Assembly: GCA_014804695.1 (NCBI GenBank)
Contig: JAAUZJ010000047.1
Location: 1-64,000, forward strand
Origin: Lachnospiraceae bacterium
GTDB taxonomy: Bacteria > Bacillota > Clostridia > Lachnospirales > Lachnospiraceae
Length of the DNA: 64,000 bases
Reading direction: 5' to 3'
Part shown: positions 24,990 through 32,838 of the stretch, piece after piece
Layout: the number at the start of each line of letters is the position of its first letter
Position numbering within the stretch: the first letter of the stretch is position 1
The notes under the pieces: model-generated
Told to the model about the DNA's origin: nothing
The model's input: the letters and a program-made list of their open reading frames with translations, nothing else
Database searches by the model: none
Position numbers and translations under genes: made by a program

Positions 24990-27629
24990 TTATTTTATCT
25001 GTCCGTCCAAAACCTTAGAAGCCTCTGCTATCGCGTCATCAATGCCGGCCGGATTCTTGCCGCCGGCCTGTGCCATGTTCGGACGTCCGCCGCCACCGCC
25101 GCCGACAAGTCCTGCTATTCCTTTGATCAGATTTCCGGCATGAGCGCCCTTAGCCATTGCGCCGTCGGTCGCCATTGCGATCAGATTGACCTTGCCATCT
25201 GCATCGGAAGCTAACACTACAACGCCGTCTCCAAGCTTACTCTTAAGCTGGTCTCCCAAGTCACGCAGTCCGTTCATATCCACACCTGACACCTTTGTTG
25301 CCAGTAATTTAACACCTTTTACTTCATTTACTTTGTCCATAACATCGCCAAGTGCATCTTTAGCTGCTTTACTCTTCAGAGACTCATTTTCACTCTGTAA
25401 AGTTTTTAATTCAGCCATTAAATGACTGCATCGGTCAATCAAATTCGCCGGCGTTGTTTTCAGTATCTTAGAAGCCTCTTCTAACTTCTCTTCCAATTCG
25501 GCATAATATTTAAGAACGCCGTTTCCGGTCAGCGCTTCTATTCTTCTGACACCTGCTGCAACGCCGCTTTCCGATATGATCTTAAAGGAAGAAATTACTC
25601 CGGTACTCTTTACATGGGTACCTCCGCAGAATTCCTTAGAGAAATCGCCCATTTCAACAACGCGCACCTTATCGCCGTATTTCTCGCCAAAAAGCGCCAT
25701 CGCACCGGTTTTCTTAGCTTCTTCTATAGAAAGCACTTCCGTTACAACCGGAATGTTTTCTGCAATTTTTTCATTAACGATCTGCTCTACCTTAGCAAGT
25801 TCATCAGCCGTCATTGCTGAAAAGTGTGAGAAGTCAAAACGAAGTCTCTCACCGTCATTATATGAACCGGCCTGCTCTACATGCGTTCCTAAGACCATAC
25901 GAAGCGCCTTTTGAAGAAGATGCGTCGCACTGTGATTCTTACAGGTTGCATTCCTTCTGTCGGCATCCACCTCTAAGGTAACGGTATCGCCTACCTTGAA
26001 CATCCCTGAAACCACGCGGCCGATATGTCCCACTTTTCCGCCTAACATTGCAACCGTATCTTCTACCTTAAATTCGCCGTCTGCGGTCCGTATTATGCCG
26101 ACATCACCGGACTGACCGCCCATAGTTGCATAAAACGGCGTCTCATCCACAAAAACAGTTCCGATTTCACCATCCGTTAACGCTTCTACAAGCTCTGTCT
26201 CGGTTGTAAGTACGGATATCTTAGAATCATGTACAAGTTTGTCATAGCCTACAAAGACAGAAGTTATACTAGGATCAATGGACTCATATACGGTTACGTC
26301 CGCACCCATATAATTAGTCACCTTACGAGCCTTACGCGCTTTAACCTTCTGCTCCTGCATTGCTTCTTTAAAGCCCTCTTCGTCTACGCTGAAACCTTTT
26401 TCCTCAAGTATTTCTTTGGTCAGATCTATAGGGAAGCCATAGGTATCATACAGCTTAAACGCATCCTCACCGGAGAGTTCTTTTATACCCTTACCTGACA
26501 TGGACTCTTCCATTTCCATTAAAATATTAAGTCCCTGGTCGATTGTCTTATTGAACTTATTCTCTTCCTGTGTGAGTACGTTAAAAATAAATTCCTTCTT
26601 CTCGTCAAGCTCAGGATAACCGTCTTTAGAACCTTCAATGACAGTATTACTTAAATTAGCAAGGAAGGTTCCCTGAATTCCAAGTTTACGTCCCTGACGC
26701 GCAGCCCTTCTGATAATACGTCTGAGTACATATCCACGTCCCTCGTTAGAAGGCATAATTCCGTCGGAAATCATAAATGTTGCCGAACGTATATGGTCGG
26801 TAATAATACGTATTGATACGTCCGTATCATAATCCTCTTTATATGAAACATTCGCAATTTCGCACACTTTTGTACGAAGTGCAAGCACCGTATCAACATC
26901 AAAAATAGAATCCACATCCTGAACAACGGATGCAAGACGCTCTAATCCCATTCCGGTATCGATATTTTTCTGTGCAAGCTCAGTATAATTGCCCTTACCG
27001 TCATTATCAAACTGCGTAAAGACATTATTCCAGATTTCCATATAACGGTCGCAGTCGCAGCCAACCGTACAATCCGGCTTTCCGCAGCCGTACTTTTCGC
27101 CGCGGTCATAATATACCTCTGAACATGGTCCGCACGGGCCTGAGCCATGCTCCCAGAAATTATCCTCTTTACCGAAACGGTATATTCTCTCTGGCGCTAT
27201 GCCGATATCTTTATTCCAAATTTCAAATGCTTCGTCATCATCTACATAAATTGAAGGATAGAGCCTATCCGGATCAAGACCGACTACTTCAGTCAAAAAT
27301 TCCCAGCACCAGGCAATCGCATCTTTCTTAAAATAGTCGCCAAATGAAAAGTTTCCAAGCATTTCAAAGAAAGTACCATGCCTTGCAGTCTTACCTACAT
27401 TCTCCAAGTCTCCTGTACGGATACATTTCTGACATGTGGTAACACGTTTCCTTGGCGGTATCTCCTGCCCTGTAAAATACGGCTTAAGCGGAGCCATACC
27501 CGAATTTATAAGTAAAAGACTGTTATCGTTATGCGGTACTAATGAAAAACTTTTCATTTTCAAATGTTCCTTGCTTTCAAAAAACTCAAGGAACATACGT
27601 CTTAATTCGTTCACACCATATCGTTTCAT
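24990..27629 (-). CDS. alaS: Alanyl-tRNA synthetase
   Basis: Charges tRNA-Ala, full-length at 879 aa. The class II catalytic core is at the N-terminus (LLINSGMAPLKPYFTG; RHGTFFEMLGNFSFGDYFKK). The editing domain carries the zinc-site motifs HSATHLLQKALR and CGGTHVKSTG, and the C-Ala domain ends with GGGGGGRPNMAQAGG. It follows glyS, with palindrome copy D in the intergenic region. Confidence 0.98.
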   Translation of the reverse strand: MKRYGVNELRRMFLEFFESKEHLKMKSFSLVPHNDNSLLLINSGMAPLKPYFTGQEIPPRKRVTTCQKCIRTGDLENVGKTARHGTFFEMLGNFSFGDYFKKDAIAWCWEFLTEVVGLDPDRLYPSIYVDDDEAFEIWNKDIGIAPERIYRFGKEDNFWEHGSGPCGPCSEVYYDRGEKYGCGKPDCTVGCDCDRYMEIWNNVFTQFDNDGKGNYTELAQKNIDTGMGLERLASVVQDVDSIFDVDTVLALRTKVCEIANVSYKEDYDTDVSIRIITDHIRSATFMISDGIMPSNEGRGYVLRRIIRRAARQGRKLGIQGTFLANLSNTVIEGSKDGYPELDEKKEFIFNVLTQEENKFNKTIDQGLNILMEMEESMSGKGIKELSGEDAFKLYDTYGFPIDLTKEILEEKGFSVDEEGFKEAMQEQKVKARKARKVTNYMGADVTVYESIDPSITSVFVGYDKLVHDSKISVLTTETELVEALTDGEIGTVFVDETPFYATMGGQSGDVGIIRTADGEFKVEDTVAMLGGKVGHIGRVVSGMFKVGDTVTLEVDADRRNATCKNHSATHLLQKALRMVLGTHVEQAGSYNDGERLRFDFSHFSAMTADELAKVEQIVNEKIAENIPVVTEVLSIEEAKKTGAMALFGEKYGDKVRVVEMGDFSKEFCGGTHVKSTGVISSFKIISESGVAAGVRRIEALTGNGVLKYYAELEEKLEEASKILKTTPANLIDRCSHLMAELKTLQSENESLKSKAAKDALGDVMDKVNEVKGVKLLATKVSGVDMNGLRDLGDQLKSKLGDGVVVLASDADGKVNLIAMATDGAMAKGAHAGNLIKGIAGLVGGGGGGRPNMAQAGGKNPAGIDDAIAEASKVLDGQIK

Positions 27630-27666
27630 CGTTAATATATTGTCCTTTCTTTGTTATTCTCTAACC

Positions 27667-27750
27667 ACGAACTCGAACAAACTGAATAAAAACGGGGTTC
27701 CGATGCGGTGGCAAGTCACCCCTTATTTTATTCAGTTTGTCCGAGTTCTG
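27667..27750. repeat. Long palindrome with conserved GC core, copy D
   Basis: Arms GAACTCGAACAAACTGAATAA and its near-complement close on a core which, read on the minus strand, is GGGGTGACTTGCCACCGCAT then CGGAACCCC. The arm sequence is unlike copies A-C but still pairs (one mismatch and one small offset). It lies between glyS and alaS, in inverted orientation relative to copies A and B. Confidence 0.8.
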
Positions 27751-27755
27751 ATTAT

Positions 27756-29144
27756 TTAGAATTCAAATTTATCCGCAAAATAAGCATACAATTTATCAAT
27801 CTCTACGCGCTCCTGCTCCATGGAATCGCGGAAGCGTACTGTTACACAGTTGTCGGTCTCGGAATCGAAATCATATGTAACGCAGAAAGGTGTACCGATT
27901 TCGTCCTGTCTTCTATAGCGTTTTCCGATATTTCCCCTGTCATCGAATTCACAGTTATATTTTTTACATAATTGCGTATATATTTTCTCAGCGCCCTCAT
28001 TTAACTTCTTGGACAATGGCAGCACGCCAATCTTAACAGGTGCAAGTGCAGGATGGAAATGAAGTACGGTACGCACATCTCCCTCTCCGATTTCTTCTTC
28101 GTCGTAAGCTGCGCAAAGGAAAGCCAGTACAACGCGGTCTGCACCAAGTGAAGGCTCTATTACATAAGGAACATATCTTTCATTTTTAACATCATCAAAA
28201 TAGGACAAATCCTCTCCGGATGTGTTCTGGTGCTGTGTCAGATCGTAATCGGTTCTGTCTGCGATTCCCCACAATTCGCCCCAGCCAAACGGGAAAAGGA
28301 ATTCAATATCAGTAGTACCCTTAGAATAGAATGAAAGTTCTTCAGGCGAATGATCCCTAAGACGCATCTCATCCTCTTTCATGCCAAGAGAAAGCAGCCA
28401 GTCACGACAGAAACCTCTCCAATACTGGAACCATTCTAAGTCAGTTCCCGGCTCGCAGAAAAATTCAAGCTCCATCTGCTCAAATTCCCTTGTACGGAAA
28501 GTAAAGTTACCGGGAGTTATTTCATTACGGAAAGATTTACCAACCTGTGCAATTCCAAACGGTATCTTCTTACGGGAAGTTCTCTGCACGTTTTTAAAGT
28601 TTACAAAGATCCCCTGGGCGGTCTCAGGTCTTAAATAAACCGTATTCTTAGCATCTTCCGTAACGCCCTGGAAGGTCTTAAACATTAAGTTAAACTGTCT
28701 GATATCAGTAAAATTATGTTTACCGCATGTAGGACAGGGAATATTTTTCTCTTCCACGAAATCTTTCATCTTCTGCTGTGACCAGCCGTCAATAGGCTCG
28801 TCCAGTGTAATATTGTTCTCTGCGGCATAATCTTCTATAATTTTATCAGCGCGAAAACGTTCATGACATTCCTTACAGTCCATGAGAGGATCTGAAAAAC
28901 CGCCCAAATGACCTGATGCTATCCATGTCTGCGGATTCATAAGAATTGCGCAGTCCACACCGACATTATAAGGATTCTCTGTCACAAACTTCTGCCACCA
29001 TGCTTTTTTGACATTGTTCTTTAATTCTACTCCAAGATTTCCGTAATCCCATGTATTAGCAAGCCCTCCGTAAATCTCCGAGCCCGGATACACAAAGCCC
29101 CTCGCCTTCGCCAAAGCTACAATCTTGTCCATTGTCTTCTCCAT
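27756..29144 (-). CDS. glyS: Glycyl-tRNA synthetase, single-chain dimeric type
   Basis: Charges tRNA-Gly (alpha2 form). The start at 29144 (MEKTMDKIV) has GGAGG 8 nt upstream; the track start lies inside that site. Class II motifs are visible: [21 protein letters not shown] (motif 2) and [14 protein letters not shown] (motif 3). A zinc-finger insert has CKECHERF and CPTCGKH. The C-terminal anticodon-binding domain ends [13 protein letters not shown]. The length of 462 aa is usual. Confidence 0.97.
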   Translation of the reverse strand: MEKTMDKIVALAKARGFVYPGSEIYGGLANTWDYGNLGVELKNNVKKAWWQKFVTENPYNVGVDCAILMNPQTWIASGHLGGFSDPLMDCKECHERFRADKIIEDYAAENNITLDEPIDGWSQQKMKDFVEEKNIPCPTCGKHNFTDIRQFNLMFKTFQGVTEDAKNTVYLRPETAQGIFVNFKNVQRTSRKKIPFGIAQVGKSFRNEITPGNFTFRTREFEQMELEFFCEPGTDLEWFQYWRGFCRDWLLSLGMKEDEMRLRDHSPEELSFYSKGTTDIEFLFPFGWGELWGIADRTDYDLTQHQNTSGEDLSYFDDVKNERYVPYVIEPSLGADRVVLAFLCAAYDEEEIGEGDVRTVLHFHPALAPVKIGVLPLSKKLNEGAEKIYTQLCKKYNCEFDDRGNIGKRYRRQDEIGTPFCVTYDFDSETDNCVTVRFRDSMEQERVEIDKLYAYFADKFEF

Positions 29145-29172
29145 TAAACAATCCTCCATCCTTTATATGTAT

Positions 29173-29225
29173 GCGATGTTTGGGCGTAAGCACAAACTCG
29201 CGGGTGAAAAATTTATTTTTCACCC
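29173..29225 (-). repeat. Stop-codon-linked double hairpin, copy 2
   Basis: Plus strand: GCGATGTTTG, loop, CAAACTCGC, then GGGTGAAAAA/TTTTTCACCC. On the minus strand the hairpin starts with the last base of the TAG stop of the upstream lipoprotein gene. It lies between that gene and glyS. Confidence 0.75.
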
Positions 29226-29833
29226 TATTTAAAAACTATACAAGAGAGCCTGTCCTCATCTCCGGCTTCAATAACAGCATCTTTCTTGCCGGAAAGAGCG
29301 ACATTATCACTCATGTATATAATTTTATCATACACATTTATTCCAAGTTCTTCCCCCGCCTCTGTCTGTACAATAAGCACATGGCTGTCCTTAATCTGTT
29401 CAAACTTCTCATCATCCAGCGGCGCTCCGTTATTCATAACCATATCCTTAACCGAATACCCCGATGACGACGCATCGTTTACCGTTCCAAAATACAGTTC
29501 TTTATCATTAAAATCAGTATAGTCATCTCCGGACTTATATGATATTTTGACAATTATCATATTGTCATTTTCTTCTACGGATTCACATACAATATCTCCG
29601 TCTTCTTCACTATATAACCCGATTTTATCCTGCGTCATGGCAGAGAGTTCATCTACGCTGTATAAACTCTGGTCGAACTCATCCACTATAGTCTGCACTA
29701 TATTGCCATCTTTCGTAATAGAAATGGTATCCATATCAGACGCCGAAGCATTTACTTTGCCACAACCGGTCATCACATACATTACCGTAATTATCATAAG
29801 AACCATCATACTTGTATGCCGACATTTTCTCAT
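29225..29833 (-). CDS. Lipoprotein of unknown function
   Basis: Surface lipoprotein of 202 aa. Signal peptide MRKCRHTSMMVLMIITVMYV is followed by the lipobox MTGC. The mature part has SITKDGNIVQTIVDEFDQS and alternating charged and hydrophobic strands, with no catalytic motif. Proteins of this look are common in Clostridia upstream of, or near, glyS and recO, but I do not recognise a named family. It is driven by the promoter at 29865-29893, which may also serve glyS and alaS. Confidence 0.7.
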   Translation of the reverse strand: MRKCRHTSMMVLMIITVMYVMTGCGKVNASASDMDTISITKDGNIVQTIVDEFDQSLYSVDELSAMTQDKIGLYSEEDGDIVCESVEENDNMIIVKISYKSGDDYTDFNDKELYFGTVNDASSSGYSVKDMVMNNGAPLDDEKFEQIKDSHVLIVQTEAGEELGINVYDKIIYMSDNVALSGKKDAVIEAGDEDRLSCIVFK

Positions 29834-29864
29834 AATAGCCTCCCTGTTCTTAATACCGCATTAC

Positions 29865-29893
29865 ATTATATCCGACTTATCTGGTATTTTCAA
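29865..29893 (-). promoter_or_regulatory. Promoter of the lipoprotein-glyS-alaS unit
   Basis: On the minus strand TTGAAA, 17 nt, TATAAT (5/6 and 6/6 matches). It overlaps the last codons of recO. Confidence 0.75.
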
Positions 29894-30546
29894 GCCCCAT
29901 GCATAGCATCTAAAATTTCCAGACTCTTAAACTTCCTATCCACAAAGCGTTTTCTGTATTCATCCGCAATCCATGCAAGCTCCGTAAGTACACTGTCAGT
30001 CACCGTAAAAGTATAGAGTTTCTCGATTGAAGACTCCATAATATAATTTACAGCATATCTTGTAGACTCCTCAAACTCACCATCCCCAGGCATGCCCGGA
30101 AACTCACCGGAAAGAACCATAGCCTTCATCTCAAATATGTAACGGACAAGGTTATTGGGAATTTTCTCATGCATAAGCGCCTTTAATGACTGATAAAGCA
30201 GCTTAAGCATCTCCTTATCCTCATTATTTTCTCTCGTATAATAATCCATCACTTCTAAAAAATAGATCCCGTAATATGCACCCTCAAAATCCGTTCTTAG
30301 CCCTTCAAAATAATTGCTGATATCCGCTTCCATAAGATTATAAGAAGACTTTCCGGCGTAAAGTTTGAAACTGCCAAAAGAAAAAGGATTTGTAGCAGCA
30401 AGAAGTCTGCTGCCTTGCCGCCTTGCCCCTCTGGCAAACGCGGAAATTTTTCCTTTTTCTTTTGTCAGAATAACAACCCTTCTATCATATTCCCCGATTG
30501 GCTCAGCCTTTAAAATCATCCCTGTAAGCTCCGTATAATCCTGCAT
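29890..30546 (-). CDS. recO: DNA repair protein RecO
   Basis: Recombination mediator that loads RecA with RecF/RecR. The start at 30546 (MQDYTELTGMILKAEPIGEYDR) has AGGGG 9-10 nt upstream. The track start 34 codons earlier lies in sequence shared with the YqzL-like gene in another frame. The protein of 218 aa has the N-terminal OB fold with the RGARR loop and a helical C-terminus. It contains no cysteine at all, so the CxxC zinc site found in many RecO proteins is missing. The start region overlaps the preceding gene by 44 nt. Confidence 0.92.
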   Translation of the reverse strand: MQDYTELTGMILKAEPIGEYDRRVVILTKEKGKISAFARGARRQGSRLLAATNPFSFGSFKLYAGKSSYNLMEADISNYFEGLRTDFEGAYYGIYFLEVMDYYTRENNEDKEMLKLLYQSLKALMHEKIPNNLVRYIFEMKAMVLSGEFPGMPGDGEFEESTRYAVNYIMESSIEKLYTFTVTDSVLTELAWIADEYRKRFVDRKFKSLEILDAMHGA

Positions 30547-30697
30547 GAGACTTATCCCCTGACTTAACTTCCAAAGGACCTTTATGCTTGTCTTTTTTTC
30601 GGTCCTCTTCCATATCCTGTAGTGCATTTTTGTACGACAGGAAATCACTGATGCTTCCTGTCATCATAAATCGTTCCCAGTAATTTACCTCTTTCAT
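30503..30697 (-). CDS. YqzL-like small protein
   Basis: Small protein of 64 aa starting MKEVNYWERFMMTGSISDFL. The W-x2-F-x2-TG-x-I-x-D-(Y/F)-L pattern is that of the YqzL group encoded between era and recO in Bacillota. The C-terminal half is longer than usual and highly charged, and its last 44 nt overlap recO. The start at 30697 replaces the track start because family members begin MK. Function is unknown. Confidence 0.75.
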   Translation of the reverse strand: MKEVNYWERFMMTGSISDFLSYKNALQDMEEDRKKDKHKGPLEVKSGDKSHAGLYGAYRDDFKG

Positions 30698-30750
30698 CTT
30701 AAGCCCCCTAACCAACTATATGTTATTAGGGTTCGCTTTTTTCATTTTTT

Positions 30751-31662
30751 CTATTCGGAATCCTTGGGATTATATCCGAAATTTTTCAAAAGAAAATCAC
30801 TATCGCGCCAATCCTTTTTAACCTTCACCCACAACTTAAGATTTACCTGTTTTTCAACCAGATTCTCAATATCATGTCTTGCAAGCGAGCCTATTTTCTT
30901 AAGCATCTGTCCCTGCTTTCCGATAATTATCCCCTTATGGGAATCCTTCTCACAAATGATCGTCGCTTCTATATCGACAATGCGCTTCTTGTAATTCATG
31001 GCCTCAATTGTTACGGCAATGCCATGAGGTATCTCTTCTTCCAAACACCTAAGCGCTTTCTCCCGGATAAGCTCCGCCACAATCTGTCTGACCGGTTGGT
31101 CGGTAACTGTATCTTCATCATAAAAAGGATGCCCGTAAGGCAGATATTTCATTATACAGGAAAGAAGTTCATCGGTTCCGTCTCCTTTAAGCGCCGATAC
31201 AGGTACTATCTCCGCAAAGTCCATCTGCTTTCTGTATGTATCTATAAAAAGAAGTATCTCGTCCTTTTTCACCGTATCTATCTTGTTTATCACGAGAATA
31301 ACAGGTGTTTTTATATTTTTTAACTGCTCTATAATATGCTGTTCTCCGGCTCCGATAAACGTAGTCGGCTCCACGAGCCACAACACTACATCCACCTCCG
31401 AAAAGGTACGCTCTGCGGTATTCACCATATAGTCGCCAAGTTTATTCTTCGCCTTATGAATTCCCGGCGTATCCAGAAAAACAATCTGTCCCTCATCCGA
31501 AGTATAGACCGTCTGTATTCTGTTTCTGGTGGTCTGCGGCTTATTCGAGGTAATTGCTATCTTCTGCCCGATAAGATGGTTCATCAACGTAGATTTTCCA
31601 ACATTCGGTCTGCCTACTAATGTGGCAAAACCCGACTTAAACTGTTTGTTTTCCTGTTTCAT
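30751..31662 (-). CDS. era: GTPase Era
   Basis: Ribosome-associated GTPase for 30S assembly, 303 aa. The G1 motif is GRPNVGKSTLMNHLIG, with the effector region TTRNRIQ, DTPGIHK (G3) and NKID (G4). The C-terminal KH domain (about 205-290) has IIIGKQGQMLKKIG. It leads into the YqzL-like gene and recO. Confidence 0.98.
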   Translation of the reverse strand: MKQENKQFKSGFATLVGRPNVGKSTLMNHLIGQKIAITSNKPQTTRNRIQTVYTSDEGQIVFLDTPGIHKAKNKLGDYMVNTAERTFSEVDVVLWLVEPTTFIGAGEQHIIEQLKNIKTPVILVINKIDTVKKDEILLFIDTYRKQMDFAEIVPVSALKGDGTDELLSCIMKYLPYGHPFYDEDTVTDQPVRQIVAELIREKALRCLEEEIPHGIAVTIEAMNYKKRIVDIEATIICEKDSHKGIIIGKQGQMLKKIGSLARHDIENLVEKQVNLKLWVKVKKDWRDSDFLLKNFGYNPKDSE

Positions 31663-31762
31663 CGTATATTTTCCCTTTTATATTTTTCTGAGTATTCTTA
31701 TTTTCCGAATATTATTCTTATTCTGAGATTACTTTTTTCTGAATATTATTCTTTTCTGAGCA

Positions 31763-32794
31763 TTATTCCGTATCTTCGGGCTTTTTATCCATATCATTGG
31801 TAAGCTGCTGCCGTATTTTTTCTTCTTTAACAGCTTTACGTTTAGTGATTTTTTTAACTACCACAATACCTACCACAATAACTATAGCCCATACTATCAA
31901 ATAAGGAATATTGACTATAAACCATACAAAGAGGTTTACAAGTCCATCCCCAAGGCTATATGTGTTTTCCGAAAAGCCTTTCTTTATTCTGTCCCAGACT
32001 GAAGGATTTTCTACTACTGTCGTTACTCGTTTTACTTCCTGAATACTCAGATTAATAGTGCTGTAATCAATCTGGTCATTCAACGTGCGAAGCTGCGATT
32101 CCATGCTCTCAATCTCATATCTTACATCCGAAAGCCTCTGTTCTATTGTAATTATCTCCTCTATGGTGTCTGCATTTTCTACCAGCTCCAGCAGTCTTTT
32201 CTGCTCTGCAAGAAGCGCGCTCTTGTGGCTCTCTAAATCCACATACTGTAAAGTAACATCTGTTACTCTTTCCGTCTTATTGGTTATATTGGTAGATTCG
32301 TCCACCTGTACTACAAACTCGTCAAAACGCGCCGTCGGAATACGTACAGTCCAATTGGCATTGCGGTCACCGCTATAATCGGAAAAAGTCCTTCCGTTAT
32401 ACTCATACTGATACTCAATATAGCCACCAAGCTGCTTAATCTGAGCCGACAGATTAACAAGAAGATCATCGTACTTTTCCGTCTCCACGCTCATATCTAC
32501 AGTCTTGATCAGCTTACGGTTTGAGGCATTGGAATTTTCATTCACAAGCTCACCAGACGACTGGTTCCCTGTATAGCCTTCTTCCGCATAGGCTGCCTCA
32601 TAATCCATATCCGCCGCTGCCGTCGTATTAGATGCAACATAATCATAGCTACCGGCCGTGTCATAAGCTGCGCTATCGAACGTAGCATAGTTCATTTCGG
32701 TCATACCACTCTTATCGCTGCTGCCACAGGCGGTCATGCTGACTGTAAGCACCAACAATACCGCTGCCGTTAGTCCCAAATTTCTTTTTTTCAT
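31763..32794 (-). CDS. DUF4349 lipoprotein
   Basis: Membrane-anchored protein of 343 aa. Signal peptide with lipobox MTACGSS, then a low-complexity Ala/Tyr/Thr segment to about 85. The DUF4349 domain follows (about 90-300) with RKLIKTVDMSVETEKYDDL, the coiled-coil segment SALLAEQKRLLELVENADTI and RYEIESMESQLRTLNDQIDY. A transmembrane helix lies near 290-320, then a basic tail. The family is widespread; function is unknown. It follows the M16C peptidase gene by 44 nt. Confidence 0.88.
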   Translation of the reverse strand: MKKRNLGLTAAVLLVLTVSMTACGSSDKSGMTEMNYATFDSAAYDTAGSYDYVASNTTAAADMDYEAAYAEEGYTGNQSSGELVNENSNASNRKLIKTVDMSVETEKYDDLLVNLSAQIKQLGGYIEYQYEYNGRTFSDYSGDRNANWTVRIPTARFDEFVVQVDESTNITNKTERVTDVTLQYVDLESHKSALLAEQKRLLELVENADTIEEIITIEQRLSDVRYEIESMESQLRTLNDQIDYSTINLSIQEVKRVTTVVENPSVWDRIKKGFSENTYSLGDGLVNLFVWFIVNIPYLIVWAIVIVVGIVVVKKITKRKAVKEEKIRQQLTNDMDKKPEDTE

Positions 32795-32838
32795 AATACA
32801 TCCTCCCCTTAATTATAGCTTTTTACTACTCCCCATTC

